Assembly (NCBI RefSeq): GCF_000341285.1
Contig: NW_005178464.1
Location: 157,158 to 221,157 of the forward strand
Origin: Galdieria sulphuraria
Lineage: Eukaryota; Rhodophyta; Bangiophyceae; Galdieriales; Galdieriaceae
DNA length: 64,000 bases
Reading direction: 5' to 3'
Shown: positions 1 through 9,827 of the stretch, piece after piece
Position numbering within the stretch: position 1 is the stretch's first letter
Layout of the letters: every line of letters starts with the position of its first letter
Made by a program: the position numbers and the translations under genes
The notes under the pieces: model-generated
Told to the model about the DNA's origin: nothing
The model's database searches: none
Seen by the model: only the letters and a program-made list of their open reading frames with translations

Positions 1-14
1 TCAACGTTTGCTTT

Positions 15-164
15 TCACGACCAAAACAACAAGTCTTCCTTGATGGTGAGGAAATGAGATAAAATGTTCGTATCAGCGGTTGTTGCAAGAATCCCATCCC
101 AAAGCAAACCATCATGGTCAACGACACAGACAACTGAGCCAACTAAATATATAAACTCAGTCAT
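15..164 (-). CDS. Lsm/Sm-like fragment, edge-truncated
   Basis: A short open frame runs from an ATG at 164 toward the left edge of the window. It begins MTEFIYLVGSVVCVVDHDGL and has the Sm1-like pattern of a hydrophobic strand, V-x-DG-x4-G-x-L and then an N-I-L step, as in Lsm8-type proteins. Lsm proteins form the heptameric ring that binds the U6 snRNA 3' end. The match is short, the frame stops at 15-17 and no second Sm motif is visible, so an intron or further exons beyond the edge would be needed. It lies in the same orientation as the BAR-like gene, about 285 bp away. The identification is tentative. Confidence 0.3.
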   Translation of the reverse strand: MTEFIYLVGSVVCVVDHDGLLWDGILATTADTNILSHFLTIKEDLLFWS

Positions 165-449
165 CCTTATTTTATTCCTTTTCTTAAACAAACAACCAAT
201 AAATAACGTATCCAAGAAGCTGTAACGGAATGAAAAAAAAAGTTACTCCCCAATGTTCTTATAAGTAATAGATGCTTCATAACTCTCATACGATGTCAAG
301 CTTTTCTCTTCGTATGTGATGCAACAAGCCATTGTTGGCATATGTCGATTTTCTTGAAAATGAGAAAGCTAACACAGCCCTATATACTATTATTAAACGA
401 ATGATTTATTCAGTTGATATCAAATTTTTCTGGTTTGTAGACAAATTAT

Positions 450-1361
450 TCAAGCAACTGGGATCGTTTGACTTGAGTTTCGAGTGACATACATCGAGGT
501 CTCCTCTTGGCTCGTCTCTTGCTCTTCGTTATTGCTTTCCAAAGTAGAGATTGTAGAGCCTTCAATGGAAGGTTTCTCTAAAGCTTTCCATGCCGTTTCA
601 CAATTTTTCTGGACTTTCTTAGCTACGCTCACTCTAGACTTTGTACCATTCGATGGATATGCCGTTGTTTTCTCTTTTAACCAAGTGGAATTGATTTTAT
701 CCATTTCATTGTTGGCTACTTTATCTAAGAAAGCGTCCACTGCCTTTCTCATTGCATATGCATTGTCAGTAAATGCTTCGGCATGTTTCAAATCTGAATG
801 CCACAAACCGATCAACGCATGTTCGAGGACTTGCGCATGTTTCAAATACAATTCATTCATTTTTTGTAAGAGAGCGTTGGAAGACTTCTGATAGACTTCT
901 TCAGCTTCTCTCATTCTCTCCTCTAACCTTTTCTTCTTGGGAGTTTCATTCCGTATATTCTCATATTTCTTCTTCAAACTTTCATATTTTTCCTGATGTC
1001 TGGTCCTATTCTTTAAAGAATTCTTGAGGTTTGATATTTCTTGGGAGTAAGACTTGAGTATCTGAATGCAATGATTGGTAACAGTATTGTCCTTGTGAAA
1101 CTGTTGCATAAATGATTGAAACGCATCCAGTGAACGAAAAGAACTGTCTACAGTCTTATATTCAGCAGCATGTTTCTCATAAACTTCGTTCAACTCTGAG
1201 GATAAACTTCGAGATACGGACAACAAGGTTTTCCATTTATCTGTAGCACTTTCCAATTTGGGTACGATAGCATGGATACATTTGTCAATGGCAAACAGTC
1301 TTGCTGCTATAGTATCCACTTCAGAGTTTGTGGGAGGAGGCTTCGAAAATATCAGCCCCAT
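450..1361 (-). CDS. BAR-like coiled-coil protein
   Basis: A single-exon protein of 303 residues from the ATG at 1361; the open frame extends one codon further, but that codon is TTG. Residues 15-225 are almost entirely amphipathic helix rich in K, E and L, with heptad-like spacing and a very basic stretch near residues 125-150 (NETPKKKRLEERMREAEEVY). This looks like BAR/amphiphysin-type membrane-curvature proteins, which dimerise as curved three-helix bundles on endocytic membranes. The N-terminus begins MGLIFS, so N-myristoylation is conceivable. The last 75 residues are polar and probably disordered. No SH3 or other domain follows. The family call rests on helical pattern, so another long coiled-coil protein is possible. 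Confidence 0.55.
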   Translation of the reverse strand: MGLIFSKPPPTNSEVDTIAARLFAIDKCIHAIVPKLESATDKWKTLLSVSRSLSSELNEVYEKHAAEYKTVDSSFRSLDAFQSFMQQFHKDNTVTNHCIQILKSYSQEISNLKNSLKNRTRHQEKYESLKKKYENIRNETPKKKRLEERMREAEEVYQKSSNALLQKMNELYLKHAQVLEHALIGLWHSDLKHAEAFTDNAYAMRKAVDAFLDKVANNEMDKINSTWLKEKTTAYPSNGTKSRVSVAKKVQKNCETAWKALEKPSIEGSTISTLESNNEEQETSQEETSMYVTRNSSQTIPVA

Positions 1362-1448
1362 CAAAAGTAATAAAGATTTGTATCATCACTAGTCAAAATG
1401 GAAAAGAAACCTGTTCCTGTTGGCTTCGCTGTCAATGATGAAGCCACG

Positions 1449-1646
1449 TCATAAATTCATTTTTCCCCATCTAGACACGAAAACTGAGACCCCTCCCTCC
1501 TTGACCTGAGATGATCTTCTCGAACCATCTTTCGCACCCTCAGGGCATCCATCCGTTGTAAATAGACAAAGAGGCCTACTGCCTTCATCCCCACACTTCT
1601 TCACAATATAATCAAAAATTGGACTGGGTTGTCTAGCACTTGACAT
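1449..1646 (-). CDS. Possible small hypothetical protein
   Basis: A 65-codon frame starts at the ATG at 1646 (MSSARQPSPIFDYIVKKCGD) and is rich in G, S and charged residues. It lies between the BAR-like gene and the PI4K-gamma gene, which diverge here. I do not recognise it. Nothing beyond an uninterrupted frame supports it, and the same DNA could be the divergent promoter region of its neighbours. Confidence 0.22.
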   Translation of the reverse strand: MSSARQPSPIFDYIVKKCGDEGSRPLCLFTTDGCPEGAKDGSRRSSQVKEGGVSVFVSRWGKMNL

Positions 1647-1870
1647 AGCGCCACTTGCTGAAATTATATCCTTCTTCAAGCTTTGAATTTTTTTTGTTTT
1701 CTGTTTGCGGAGTTGTCTTCTCTTATGGGCGTCTTTAACATGTCTTAGATATTCTTAATAGCTTTACTTTAGCGGAGGCCGTCGACTGAGCCGTTTTGTC
1801 AGTTCTGAGAAAAGTCTGCTCCGTTTATATATTTGACGTATTACGGGTATTAAGCAGGATTGCACTTGCT

Positions 1871-3811
1871 ATGGCTTCTCTCGAAGGTCTAGATAGTGTC
1901 GAGAAGAATTACAGACAGGAGAACAAAGCAGCTCTTGTAGACACAGATTTCCCCTGTTCTCAAGGGGTTCCCGACTTTTTTCAACAGGACTACGAGTCAT
2001 CACAGAAAGTTTTAGAACTGGAAAAAACGGGTGGTCTGGAAGGTGACGACTCTGAAAATGAATCGCCTAGAAATGGCGTCCTTTCCCATCTTGGGAAACC
2101 TTCCTCTGTCCCAGCCTCTTTCCAGCTTCTCTCAAGGGCAGCTTTGAGGTGGTTGAATAGTGGCGCCGAAGCAAAGCAGAGTCGCTCGTTGGCCCAAGCT
2201 ACAAAGTCGAACTGTGGTAGCCACCTTGCGAAGACTTTTGAGCCTTGGGACTTTTCTGACGTCGTTTGCTCCGTTAATTCAACAGCACTAGCCTTTGATA
2301 ACGGAACGATGAAACCTGAAAGGCCTGCTCGTAGCGGTGTGTCGGGTACTTACTTTTTAAAACAAAATACTTCGAGTCAGAACGTATTGGGGGTGTTTAA
2401 ACCGTCAGATGAGGAGCCATGCGTGGAGAATAGCAAGACAATGAACAGCTCAAGTTCACAACAAGGATCTTGGCTATCAGCAGTTTACAGCTGTCATTAC
2501 AGCGGACAAGGAGCACTTAAAGAAGTTGCTGCTTACCTACTGGATCATGGAGTATTTTGTGCAGTTCCGCAAACCGTTTTGGCAAGTTGTGATATTGACC
2601 TTGGTGGTGGTTATGGCAGTGATAAAGGCAGCAACTTGTATGGTCAGGATTCATTGGAAACAAAGACTGGTGCATTTCAAGTGTATGTTCCTAATGTGGG
2701 TGATGCCGAAGATTATGGTCCTGGTGTATTCTCTGTGGATGCAGTTCAGCGCATTGCATTTTTTGACCTCCGTGTTTTGAACTGTGATCGCCACGGTGGT
2801 AATTTGTTGGTTACCAAAAGTACTAACGGAAATAGCTTTCAATTGGTACCGATTGATCACGGCTTTATTTTACCGGATAAATTTCAAAGTTATCCTTGGC
2901 CTGTTTGGATGGATTGGCCACAAGTAAAAGAGCCGGTTTGTGAAGATGTGAGGAGATATGCGGAAACGTTAGATGGAGAAATGGATGCTCGTCTTATCTT
3001 GGATGAAACAGATGGAAGATTGTCAAGAAACAGTTTAAGGATTTTGCGTATAATGACAGCGCTTCTTCAACGAGCCATTTCTAAGAACCTTACGTTATAT
3101 GAAGTCGGTTGCCTTGTTTATGTTCATGACCCTGAAAGAGAGGAGAGTGAGTTCTCTACCATTATGCTAGAGGCAGCAGAAGCAACTGAAGCACGAAATT
3201 CACATATTTTATACGACGAAGAGCATTTACCGTCATCGTGTACTCCATCGCAGTTTCATAGTTGTTATTCTGATTGTGGAGACCCCATCTTTTCTTTAGA
3301 CTGTGATGGTCTTTCAGAATCAGCTGCGGGAAGTGTTGGTTCTGACCTTGTCTTTTCTGCGAGTGCGCCCGGTAGTCCTTCGACCGTACGACACTTTTCT
3401 CATTGGGATCTTACGGAAGATGACTATCTTGTTCGATATGCAATGAAACTTTTTGAGGAAAAGCTAGATGAACTTGTTCTGCGTAGACAAAATAAGAGCA
3501 GCAATTCTGGATGCCCACGAATCTTCCGCTCAAGGAGCACGCCAGATATATACAGGTGGCGCCCAGTTTCAGTAATCCATTCTTCAGAACTGAAAGATGG
3601 CATGGAAGGGAGACAATCTGTTACCAGTGGTGCAGTATTCAGAGTTGCAGAAACGAACAAGGAGATGTTCAAGGTTGAAGGGGCAACAAGTGGATTGCCT
3701 CAGAAACAAGGTTCTCGTGCATCTCCTTGTTCCACAATGGAAAATATGATAAACAATAATGACTGGACTTCATCTGCTGGGAATACTTCGTTCGAAAGGC
3801 AGAGTGTCTAG
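1871..3811 (+). CDS. PI4K-gamma-type phosphatidylinositol 3/4-kinase-domain protein
   Basis: An intronless protein of 646 residues; the ATG at 1871 is the first in the frame. The central part (about residues 155-430) is a PI3/4-kinase fold of the plant gamma type. It has an ATP-lysine strand VLGVFKPSDEEP, a catalytic loop LNCDRHGGNLLV and a metal-binding PIDHGFILPD. The segment PWPVWMDWPQVKEP is typical of the family, which is known in plants as PI4K-gamma/UbDK; several members there act as protein kinases rather than lipid kinases. No N-terminal ubiquitin-like domain is seen, unlike many plant members. The N-terminal 120 and C-terminal 180 residues are Ser-rich and low in complexity. The fold is certain; the substrate is not. 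Confidence 0.85.
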   Translation: MASLEGLDSVEKNYRQENKAALVDTDFPCSQGVPDFFQQDYESSQKVLELEKTGGLEGDDSENESPRNGVLSHLGKPSSVPASFQLLSRAALRWLNSGAEAKQSRSLAQATKSNCGSHLAKTFEPWDFSDVVCSVNSTALAFDNGTMKPERPARSGVSGTYFLKQNTSSQNVLGVFKPSDEEPCVENSKTMNSSSSQQGSWLSAVYSCHYSGQGALKEVAAYLLDHGVFCAVPQTVLASCDIDLGGGYGSDKGSNLYGQDSLETKTGAFQVYVPNVGDAEDYGPGVFSVDAVQRIAFFDLRVLNCDRHGGNLLVTKSTNGNSFQLVPIDHGFILPDKFQSYPWPVWMDWPQVKEPVCEDVRRYAETLDGEMDARLILDETDGRLSRNSLRILRIMTALLQRAISKNLTLYEVGCLVYVHDPEREESEFSTIMLEAAEATEARNSHILYDEEHLPSSCTPSQFHSCYSDCGDPIFSLDCDGLSESAAGSVGSDLVFSASAPGSPSTVRHFSHWDLTEDDYLVRYAMKLFEEKLDELVLRRQNKSSNSGCPRIFRSRSTPDIYRWRPVSVIHSSELKDGMEGRQSVTSGAVFRVAETNKEMFKVEGATSGLPQKQGSRASPCSTMENMINNNDWTSSAGNTSFERQSV

Positions 3812-3923
3812 TTGTTACAAGTTTTTCACTGTTACTTTTTCGTTGTTCCAAGTAATTTCTTGGCATTTGTTCATAGGATGGTTGAAATAAAACTTCTTTT
3901 TACTGTTCGTTGTAATATATCCA

Positions 3924-5258
3924 TTACTTGCTAGATGAATTATGATTGAGCAGAGGATGATTTTCTATCCAACGACTGACGAGCTCAAAAGTTAAAAACA
4001 TGATGGCAGTGTTGGGTACTACTCGTAAGAGATGCATACCCATCCCAGAATACAAACCTTGTATCCCTTCTTCTTGTGCTATAGTTTTGATCGACTGTAA
4101 AACGCCACGATATTTTGGTAATGCTCCTGATATAGGAGTTTGTTCTCTTAAACGCGTACGAACAACTTCATGAGGATAGGTGGTCGCAGATGCAATCAAC
4201 TTGGATAGAGCTGCCATGCTCAAATATTCTAGTGACGATAACCTTCCTTGACTTTGTTCAGGTGGCTTTTGTTGATACATCCATTTTTTTAGACGTTCGT
4301 ATACCACAAAATGGATAGCACCTTCAGTCACACCCCAATAGGAAGCAGATAAACCTTTGTATAATCCACGAAAACCTTCTTCTCTTACGATTCTTTGAAA
4401 AGCATCTGCATATGAGGTATACAAAATGGCACCATTTCCACCAGCTTGTAACTGCATCCTAGTTTTCAACATCCAAATAGGATTCGTTATCGTGTTGGAT
4501 ACCATACCAGCTAAGACTGCAGAAAGCATATGCACTAAAGGACTTTCACCTATCTTCTGAAGCATCATTGTCTTACTCGTAGTATATGCCCAAAAATAAG
4601 TAGAACGAGCTGGTATCACACCTACCAAAGTGGGAACAAGACCTCGAAAAAAACCGCGCAATCCTTCTTTACTTGCAATCTGCATGGCTATCTGCAATGC
4701 TTTCGAGCCATTGCGAGAAAGATGACTGGAACTACTACTCTGCAACTTGGTCTTGATAACTTCCAAAGGACAAGTAACAGCTGCCGACAACGTACCCGCT
4801 AAACCACCAGCTAGTAAAGACGCTAGTTGCTTTTGCTTGGACACGCTGGGCAACTTGTGTTGGGTGTCCACTTCGTCTTCGGGGTCTTCTCTGGTGGTGG
4901 AAACGTGAGAACCAAACTTGGGAATTCGTTCAACGTTGGCTAGTAAACTTGCAACGGGCATGATGGATAACTGCGTTGGGTTACTTTTCTCGTTGGACAG
5001 CTGCATTCTTGCCGTAGGGAAGAACAAGTTGGGATTGAGTCTTCCAGTTTGCTCTTGTTGCTGTGTACAGGGATTCCAAAAACACCAAGGTAAACTTTGA
5101 ATCATTGCCGTCCTTCGCTGCTTTAAACGACTTTTTAACGAGGAAAACCGCTCAACTCTATTAAAATATTCTCCAAAATCGTAGGGTTGGTAACAAAATT
5201 GATACTCGAACCACCAGTCCACTTGTTCACAAGAACAACGGCAGTCAATATGGCGCAT
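3924..5258 (-). CDS. Mitochondrial carrier, pyrimidine-nucleotide (RIM2/SLC25A33-36) type
   Basis: A 444-residue protein from the ATG at 5258; the frame extends upstream only from a TTG codon. Three Solcar repeats occupy roughly residues 145-435, with signature motifs PLEVIKTKLQ, PIWMLKTRMQ and PHEVVRTRLRE. The third repeat carries YPHEVVRTRLREQ, which, with NPIW in repeat two, is characteristic of the folate/pyrimidine-nucleotide carrier branch (yeast Rim2, human SLC25A33/36). These exchange pyrimidine nucleotides across the inner mitochondrial membrane. The 140-residue N-terminal extension is Cys/Trp-rich and unusual in length; its role is unknown. A folate or FAD carrier is a less likely alternative. 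Upstream, 5259-5552 separates it from the next gene and should hold its promoter. Confidence 0.85.
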   Translation of the reverse strand: MRHIDCRCSCEQVDWWFEYQFCYQPYDFGEYFNRVERFSSLKSRLKQRRTAMIQSLPWCFWNPCTQQQEQTGRLNPNLFFPTARMQLSNEKSNPTQLSIMPVASLLANVERIPKFGSHVSTTREDPEDEVDTQHKLPSVSKQKQLASLLAGGLAGTLSAAVTCPLEVIKTKLQSSSSSHLSRNGSKALQIAMQIASKEGLRGFFRGLVPTLVGVIPARSTYFWAYTTSKTMMLQKIGESPLVHMLSAVLAGMVSNTITNPIWMLKTRMQLQAGGNGAILYTSYADAFQRIVREEGFRGLYKGLSASYWGVTEGAIHFVVYERLKKWMYQQKPPEQSQGRLSSLEYLSMAALSKLIASATTYPHEVVRTRLREQTPISGALPKYRGVLQSIKTIAQEEGIQGLYSGMGMHLLRVVPNTAIMFLTFELVSRWIENHPLLNHNSSSK

Positions 5259-5552
5259 GAGCGTTGTTATATTTCTTTTTGTTGAAGAGGTTTTGGAAAC
5301 GAGACTCCGCAAGTCAAAGGACTCTCCTCATCAAGAGATTAGCTCAACGACGATCGATACACATTTATTTGCATCATGCTGCTGCTTCATGATGAGCCAT
5401 CCTTTTATTTCAAGTCTTTTTCTATTGCAAATAAAACAGCAGCTTGGAAAGCCATTCTAGAGTTTGTCTACTACAGTAATTCTATCTACCGAGAAAACTT
5501 CAGATATTGTCAACGAACTTTTTCTCCTTTGTAAACTCCCATAGTTTGAACG

Positions 5553-6095
5553 TTACTGTACCATGTCATAAGAAGCCTTTCTGAAAGATTGGTAATATCG
5601 AATAGTGGAACGCAAAGAGGCGACCAATAACATGAAAACAGTAAAAAGTATAAAAGAATAAGGAACCAGTTTCAGAAAAGCACTATTCCTTTCTATTCTC
5701 CCCGAAAACCGAGAAGTTGAGTGTTGAGCTAAAACAGAAACCGTTCGTCTTACCTACGCAGTACGCTCGAGTGAATGTAGCGTTAACTTTACAAAGTTTT
5801 CCAAACGACACGTTACATTGAGTCAAGGTACAAGCGTCACAATCCGGAACACTTGTGCTCATTTGAGAAAATGCAGAACAAACAGTACTCTTGGAACCAC
5901 CATATATGCAACAAGAACAAATACAAATGTCTGGAACTCGACCTTGGTTGAAACTTGTCGCTTCGAGAGGTTCACTCCATACAAGCTTTATTATCATTTT
6001 AAAACTAAATAAAGGAACGCTTCCTCACTACTTACTTGAACCAAATAAAAACCAAACCAAAAATAAAAAAAGGTCTTTGCTTCGGACTTTCTCAT
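5553..6095 (-). CDS. Small cysteine-rich type I membrane protein (rebuilt from 3 exons)
   Basis: The gene was reconstructed by joining exons. Exon 1 (6036-6095) encodes a signal peptide, MRKSEAKTFFYFWFGFYLVQ. A 50-nt intron (5986-6035, GTAAGT...AAAG, phase 0) leads to exon 2 (5754-5985). This encodes a Cys-rich ectodomain with clusters CICSCC and CDACTLTQC and an N-glycosylation-like NAT. A donor GTAAGA at 5753 then joins, in the same phase, to either of two acceptors (5729 or 5693). Exon 3 ends at 5553 and encodes one transmembrane helix, YSFILFTVFMLLVAS, and a basic tail. The product is 155 or 143 residues. I do not recognise a named family. Reading exon 2 alone gives only a 104-codon frame, which misses both the signal peptide and the membrane anchor. 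Confidence 0.6.
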
Positions 6096-6149
6096 TCCCA
6101 ACCCCACTGGATTATACTTGTGAACCTCATCAACAAAAGATCGTAAACA

Positions 6150-7157
6150 TTACATACAACGACAAATCTTATTTTCTTGTTTCCATTTACATAAACACCG
6201 AACTCTTTTTGCACCCTCGAGCATTTGAAACGCTAATTCTCTCAACCAGATTTTAAATATGCCTTCACCATTCATAAATAATATATCAACTGGTCGTTCA
6301 AGGGGTCTCATTTCGTGACATATCCATTCTACTTGCGCTCTCTGAACCGCATGAGGTTTATACTGACATTCTACGGCATCATAATGTTGAATGAGCCATA
6401 TCCTGTTTTGGTTTCTTTTCCATTTCCTTATATGTTCATCTATGACAAGTGTTTGCCAGAGGGAATCTTTCGACCTTGCATCCATACAAAGAACAAAAAC
6501 ATCAGCAAGAAGACAAGAATCAGAAGGAGGAAGATATTCTAATTGAGAGAATGATAATGTCTCCAAATGAATAGGATACGAGTCTATCTCCATATTTGGC
6601 AAGAACATGGAAATATTAGGACATAACCATTCCATTATGCTTTTGAATTCTCTTTGTTGAAATAATGAGCAGATTGGTTGATGTTCTGATAAGAACCAAA
6701 GAAAACCCTCTGTGCAACACAATTCGTCCATCACTCTCTGCAAGATATTGCACTCGGAGACAACCGGATATAAAAGTTGAAGAGAAAGAGATAATGCACC
6801 AATATCTTTCTCTTGTAGACCACAAATAATAATATGAAAGGTAAGGCTTTTGACCAACTCCTCAATCATTTTCCTCTGCCCTTGAATGACCTTCAAAGAA
6901 ACCGTAATAGACTCACTCTTTCTTTCGACACAATATAACTTTTGCGTATCAAGACAAATTGTATTCTGTTCACCCGAAATAATATCATTCGAGGAATCTT
7001 CCTTAAAACTCACATCTTTGACGACACTTCTACAGAGAGGACACTTGTCACTTTCAAGTAGATGAATGCATCTCTCACAAACTATACAATGTTCACATGG
7101 AATAAATTGTACAAGGTTTATATTGTCCATGCATATGATACATGTATCTTCATTCAT
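6150..7157 (-). CDS. RING-finger protein with a GTPase-like remainder
   Basis: A single-exon protein of 335 residues from the ATG at 7157. Residues 6-43 form a C3HC4 RING: CIICMD, CEHCIVCERC and CPLC. This implies E3 ubiquitin-ligase activity by family knowledge. The remaining 290 residues have no clear match, but the order of hydrophobic strands resembles a Ras-like fold: FHIIICG at a P-loop-like place without GKS/T, DVFVLCMDARSKDS, then RIWLIQHYDAV where NKxD would be. That resemblance is my inference. The gene ends 54 bp from the start of the cysteine-rich gene and diverges from the CLC gene across 7158-7426. Confidence 0.6.
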   Translation of the reverse strand: MNEDTCIICMDNINLVQFIPCEHCIVCERCIHLLESDKCPLCRSVVKDVSFKEDSSNDIISGEQNTICLDTQKLYCVERKSESITVSLKVIQGQRKMIEELVKSLTFHIIICGLQEKDIGALSLSLQLLYPVVSECNILQRVMDELCCTEGFLWFLSEHQPICSLFQQREFKSIMEWLCPNISMFLPNMEIDSYPIHLETLSFSQLEYLPPSDSCLLADVFVLCMDARSKDSLWQTLVIDEHIRKWKRNQNRIWLIQHYDAVECQYKPHAVQRAQVEWICHEMRPLERPVDILFMNGEGIFKIWLRELAFQMLEGAKRVRCLCKWKQENKICRCM

Positions 7158-7426
7158 ATCCTTGAGAATCACGAATGATTAAGAGAATCATGGAAAGATT
7201 GCTGATCCCATCCCATCCTCCTCCTCCCTTCTTCTATTCCTATCGTTCTCGAAGATGATCCAGAAGCACTCATTTCTACGCTTTAATGTGATCTTGATAA
7301 AGTTGTCATTTATAGCATTGAAATAGTTGGAAGATACAGCTTCATTCAGGAATATAGGTAACATGATGTGTTTACTCAGAATAGGTTTCTTTCATACTCG
7401 TTCTTCTGGTGGAGGCCATCTCAAGG

Positions 7427-9820
7427 ATGGGGTTGATGAAATTTTATTTTTGTTCTTATGTTGAGGTCTGTAAAGTTTGGAATTGTTCTTGTCACTGTGG
7501 AAGAAAAAGAAAGGATAGCTTGTCACAGCTAAATGCACCGTATCATTGTAAAGTAAATAGGATAAAGTTTTCGATAAAAAGAACGAGATGTTCCAGGCTT
7601 TACAAAAGTAGTCACCACATCCTGAGCTTGAGCACTGTAACCAAAGAGAACATAAGTATCTTGCTTCAGAAGGCCAAAGTCAACGTTAAAAACTTAAGAA
7701 AAGTCTCCCTGTGGAATGCTTTACCCCCAGACTCTTCACTTTTATTGTTAGCAGCCTTGGTAGGTATTGGTGGAGGTGCTGGAGTTACTTTATTCAAAAC
7801 ACTGATAAGGTTGGTTTCGGAGTGGTCCTACGGTGATCACTTTGCTGGGAATTTATTGTACTTGTTTGGGAGATACAACATCATTTTTATACCCACATTA
7901 GGAGGCTTCCTCGTTAGTTTGTTACGTTCCAGAAAGCAAGAACTGGGTGGTGGTCTCAACGAGATTATCGAACAAGTGAAGCAAGGGAAGCCTGTGAATT
8001 TGTCACGATTATTTTTTAAAAACGCTGCTGCAGTTGTTACTCTGGGTACTGGTTGTTCTTTAGGCCCTGAAGGACCTTCCGTGGAAATTGGAGCTGCAGT
8101 TTCTCGGCTTTTTTCCAATTGGTTTCGATTATCTTCTGAAAAGCAACTTTGGGTGTTGGCCACAGGAGCAGCTGCTGGATTTGCTGCAGGTTTTAATGCT
8201 CCTATTGCTGGAGTATTTTTTGCTTTGGAAATTGTACTTGGCTCGTCAGTTATCCGAAACGGTTTGGATGCGACTGGAAACTCTACTGTTGCTATGTTAT
8301 TGTTATCTTCTGCGTTATCTGCTTTGGTTTCTCAGGCTGGCTTAGGATCTAGTCCAGCGTTTTCGTTACCCAAATATGAGATATTATCACCCATTGTGGA
8401 ACTTCCGTTGTATCTTCTATTGGGACTCTTAGCTGGCGTGGCTTCGTTAGGTCTCAAATATTCTTTGCAGTGGGGAAGTAACTTTTTCCAAGGCAAGTTG
8501 TCCATTTCAGAATGGATGAAAGCCGTTCCTACTGTAACAAAGCCTTTTTTGGGAGGCCTTTTGAATGGATTGATTGCTTTATTCTTTCCTCAAATCCTTT
8601 TTTTTGGTTATGATACTTTGGATGCTTTGTTGGCAGATTCGGATTTTCCTTTGCAGTTACTCTTTACGCTTTTATTTCTAAAGCCTATTGTGACTTCACT
8701 ATCTTTGGGCTCTGGTCTAGTGGGAGGAACATTTGCTCCTACATTATTTGTCGGTGCCACTTTAGGTGCTTGTTATGCAAAGTTATTGGCTCAGATTGAC
8801 TATGGTATTTTGCATGTCATGAATCAAAGTTTTGGGTCATGGCTGTCCTCAGGAATGTCCAGCATTCTTCTGATTGCTGGTCCACCTGCTTATAGTATGG
8901 TGGGTATGGCTGCTGTATTATCTGGAGTGTTTCGTGCTCCTCTTACAAGTTCTCTGTTGTTATTTGAACTGACTCGTGATTATCGCATTGTATTACCTCT
9001 TATGGCTAGCTCTGGTCTGTCATCTTGGCTAGTCGAAACAGTAGAACTAGAATTTTCCAAGAGATGGAATGCGAAAGAGTGGAACAACACCACTAGTAGG
9101 GAAGGAATCAAGGAGAACTATGAGAAGAGAGATAAAATGGAGCAACTCAAAGATAGCGAAGAAGATGATCTTCCTAAGAGAGATGAGAAGGGACGTTTAT
9201 GGAATTCTGTAGATATTAATACTCCTTCTTTTGAATTGGGACAGTCTCTGTCGACAGAAGAACAACGTTTGATGAAACTTATCTCGGTGAGAAATGCATT
9301 GAATAACAACTTTGTGTTGTTACATGCGAATATGAGACTAATGGATGCTGTTCATTACCTCATTCAAAGAGATGAAATGTTTGGAATTGTCGTTGTTTCA
9401 AACCTGGGGAAGGATGAAGTGATAGTTTTGAAAGAGATCGAAGGAGTGTTTTCACTGAATGACATTTCATTTGGTTTCTTTTCGATGGTCCAAAGCGACC
9501 ATATAACATTGCAGGGAATGGAAAATGAAGGGCGCATGTTGGATGCTATGAACCCAACTATCTTGTCAGATTCAGCCATTTCGTTTCAAGTATGGAATGA
9601 GAACTTATCACATTTTTGTTCACAACCTTGGATATATGTGGAAGATACAGATTCTTTGGCAACAGCATATCATCAGTTGATATTGCATGGAATAGAGAGA
9701 GTTTTGGTTATCGAACATGAAACAGAACAGTTGATGGGATGGATAGATGGGACAAGTATAAGAAAAGCTTTTACTATGCAACTTTGTAAATGGGTAAGTC
9801 GTCGTTTGAACAGTAAATAA
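7427..9820 (+). CDS. CLC-type chloride channel/transporter, plastid-like, with CBS region
   Basis: An intronless 797-residue protein; the upstream GTG is ignored and the ATG at 7427 taken. The membrane part (residues about 105-530) carries the three CLC selectivity motifs: GTGCSLGPEGPSVEIG, GFNAPIAGVFFALE and GSGLVGGTFAPTLF. The gating glutamate of GPEGP is present. A cytosolic C-terminal half follows, with CBS-like segments around residues 620-700 and 730-790. The sequence resembles the cyanobacterial/plastid CLC-e/f branch. The N-terminal 90 residues are basic and Ser/Cys-rich, as expected of a plastid transit peptide. Whether it is a channel or a proton-coupled antiporter is not decided here. 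Its stop lies only 7 bp from the stop of the convergent NudC-like gene. Confidence 0.85.
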   Translation: MGLMKFYFCSYVEVCKVWNCSCHCGRKRKDSLSQLNAPYHCKVNRIKFSIKRTRCSRLYKSSHHILSLSTVTKENISILLQKAKVNVKNLRKVSLWNALPPDSSLLLLAALVGIGGGAGVTLFKTLIRLVSEWSYGDHFAGNLLYLFGRYNIIFIPTLGGFLVSLLRSRKQELGGGLNEIIEQVKQGKPVNLSRLFFKNAAAVVTLGTGCSLGPEGPSVEIGAAVSRLFSNWFRLSSEKQLWVLATGAAAGFAAGFNAPIAGVFFALEIVLGSSVIRNGLDATGNSTVAMLLLSSALSALVSQAGLGSSPAFSLPKYEILSPIVELPLYLLLGLLAGVASLGLKYSLQWGSNFFQGKLSISEWMKAVPTVTKPFLGGLLNGLIALFFPQILFFGYDTLDALLADSDFPLQLLFTLLFLKPIVTSLSLGSGLVGGTFAPTLFVGATLGACYAKLLAQIDYGILHVMNQSFGSWLSSGMSSILLIAGPPAYSMVGMAAVLSGVFRAPLTSSLLLFELTRDYRIVLPLMASSGLSSWLVETVELEFSKRWNAKEWNNTTSREGIKENYEKRDKMEQLKDSEEDDLPKRDEKGRLWNSVDINTPSFELGQSLSTEEQRLMKLISVRNALNNNFVLLHANMRLMDAVHYLIQRDEMFGIVVVSNLGKDEVIVLKEIEGVFSLNDISFGFFSMVQSDHITLQGMENEGRMLDAMNPTILSDSAISFQVWNENLSHFCSQPWIYVEDTDSLATAYHQLILHGIERVLVIEHETEQLMGWIDGTSIRKAFTMQLCKWVSRRLNSK

Positions 9821-9827
9821 ATCTCAT

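Noticed and set aside
484-891. 135-codon plus-strand frame inside the BAR-like gene
   Set aside because: It is antisense to a long coding frame with a clear helical protein; it has no motif and no gene context of its own.
5891-6256. 121-codon plus-strand frame
   Set aside because: It lies antisense to the spliced cysteine-rich gene and the end of the RING gene, whose signal peptide, cysteines and membrane helix make sense on the other strand.
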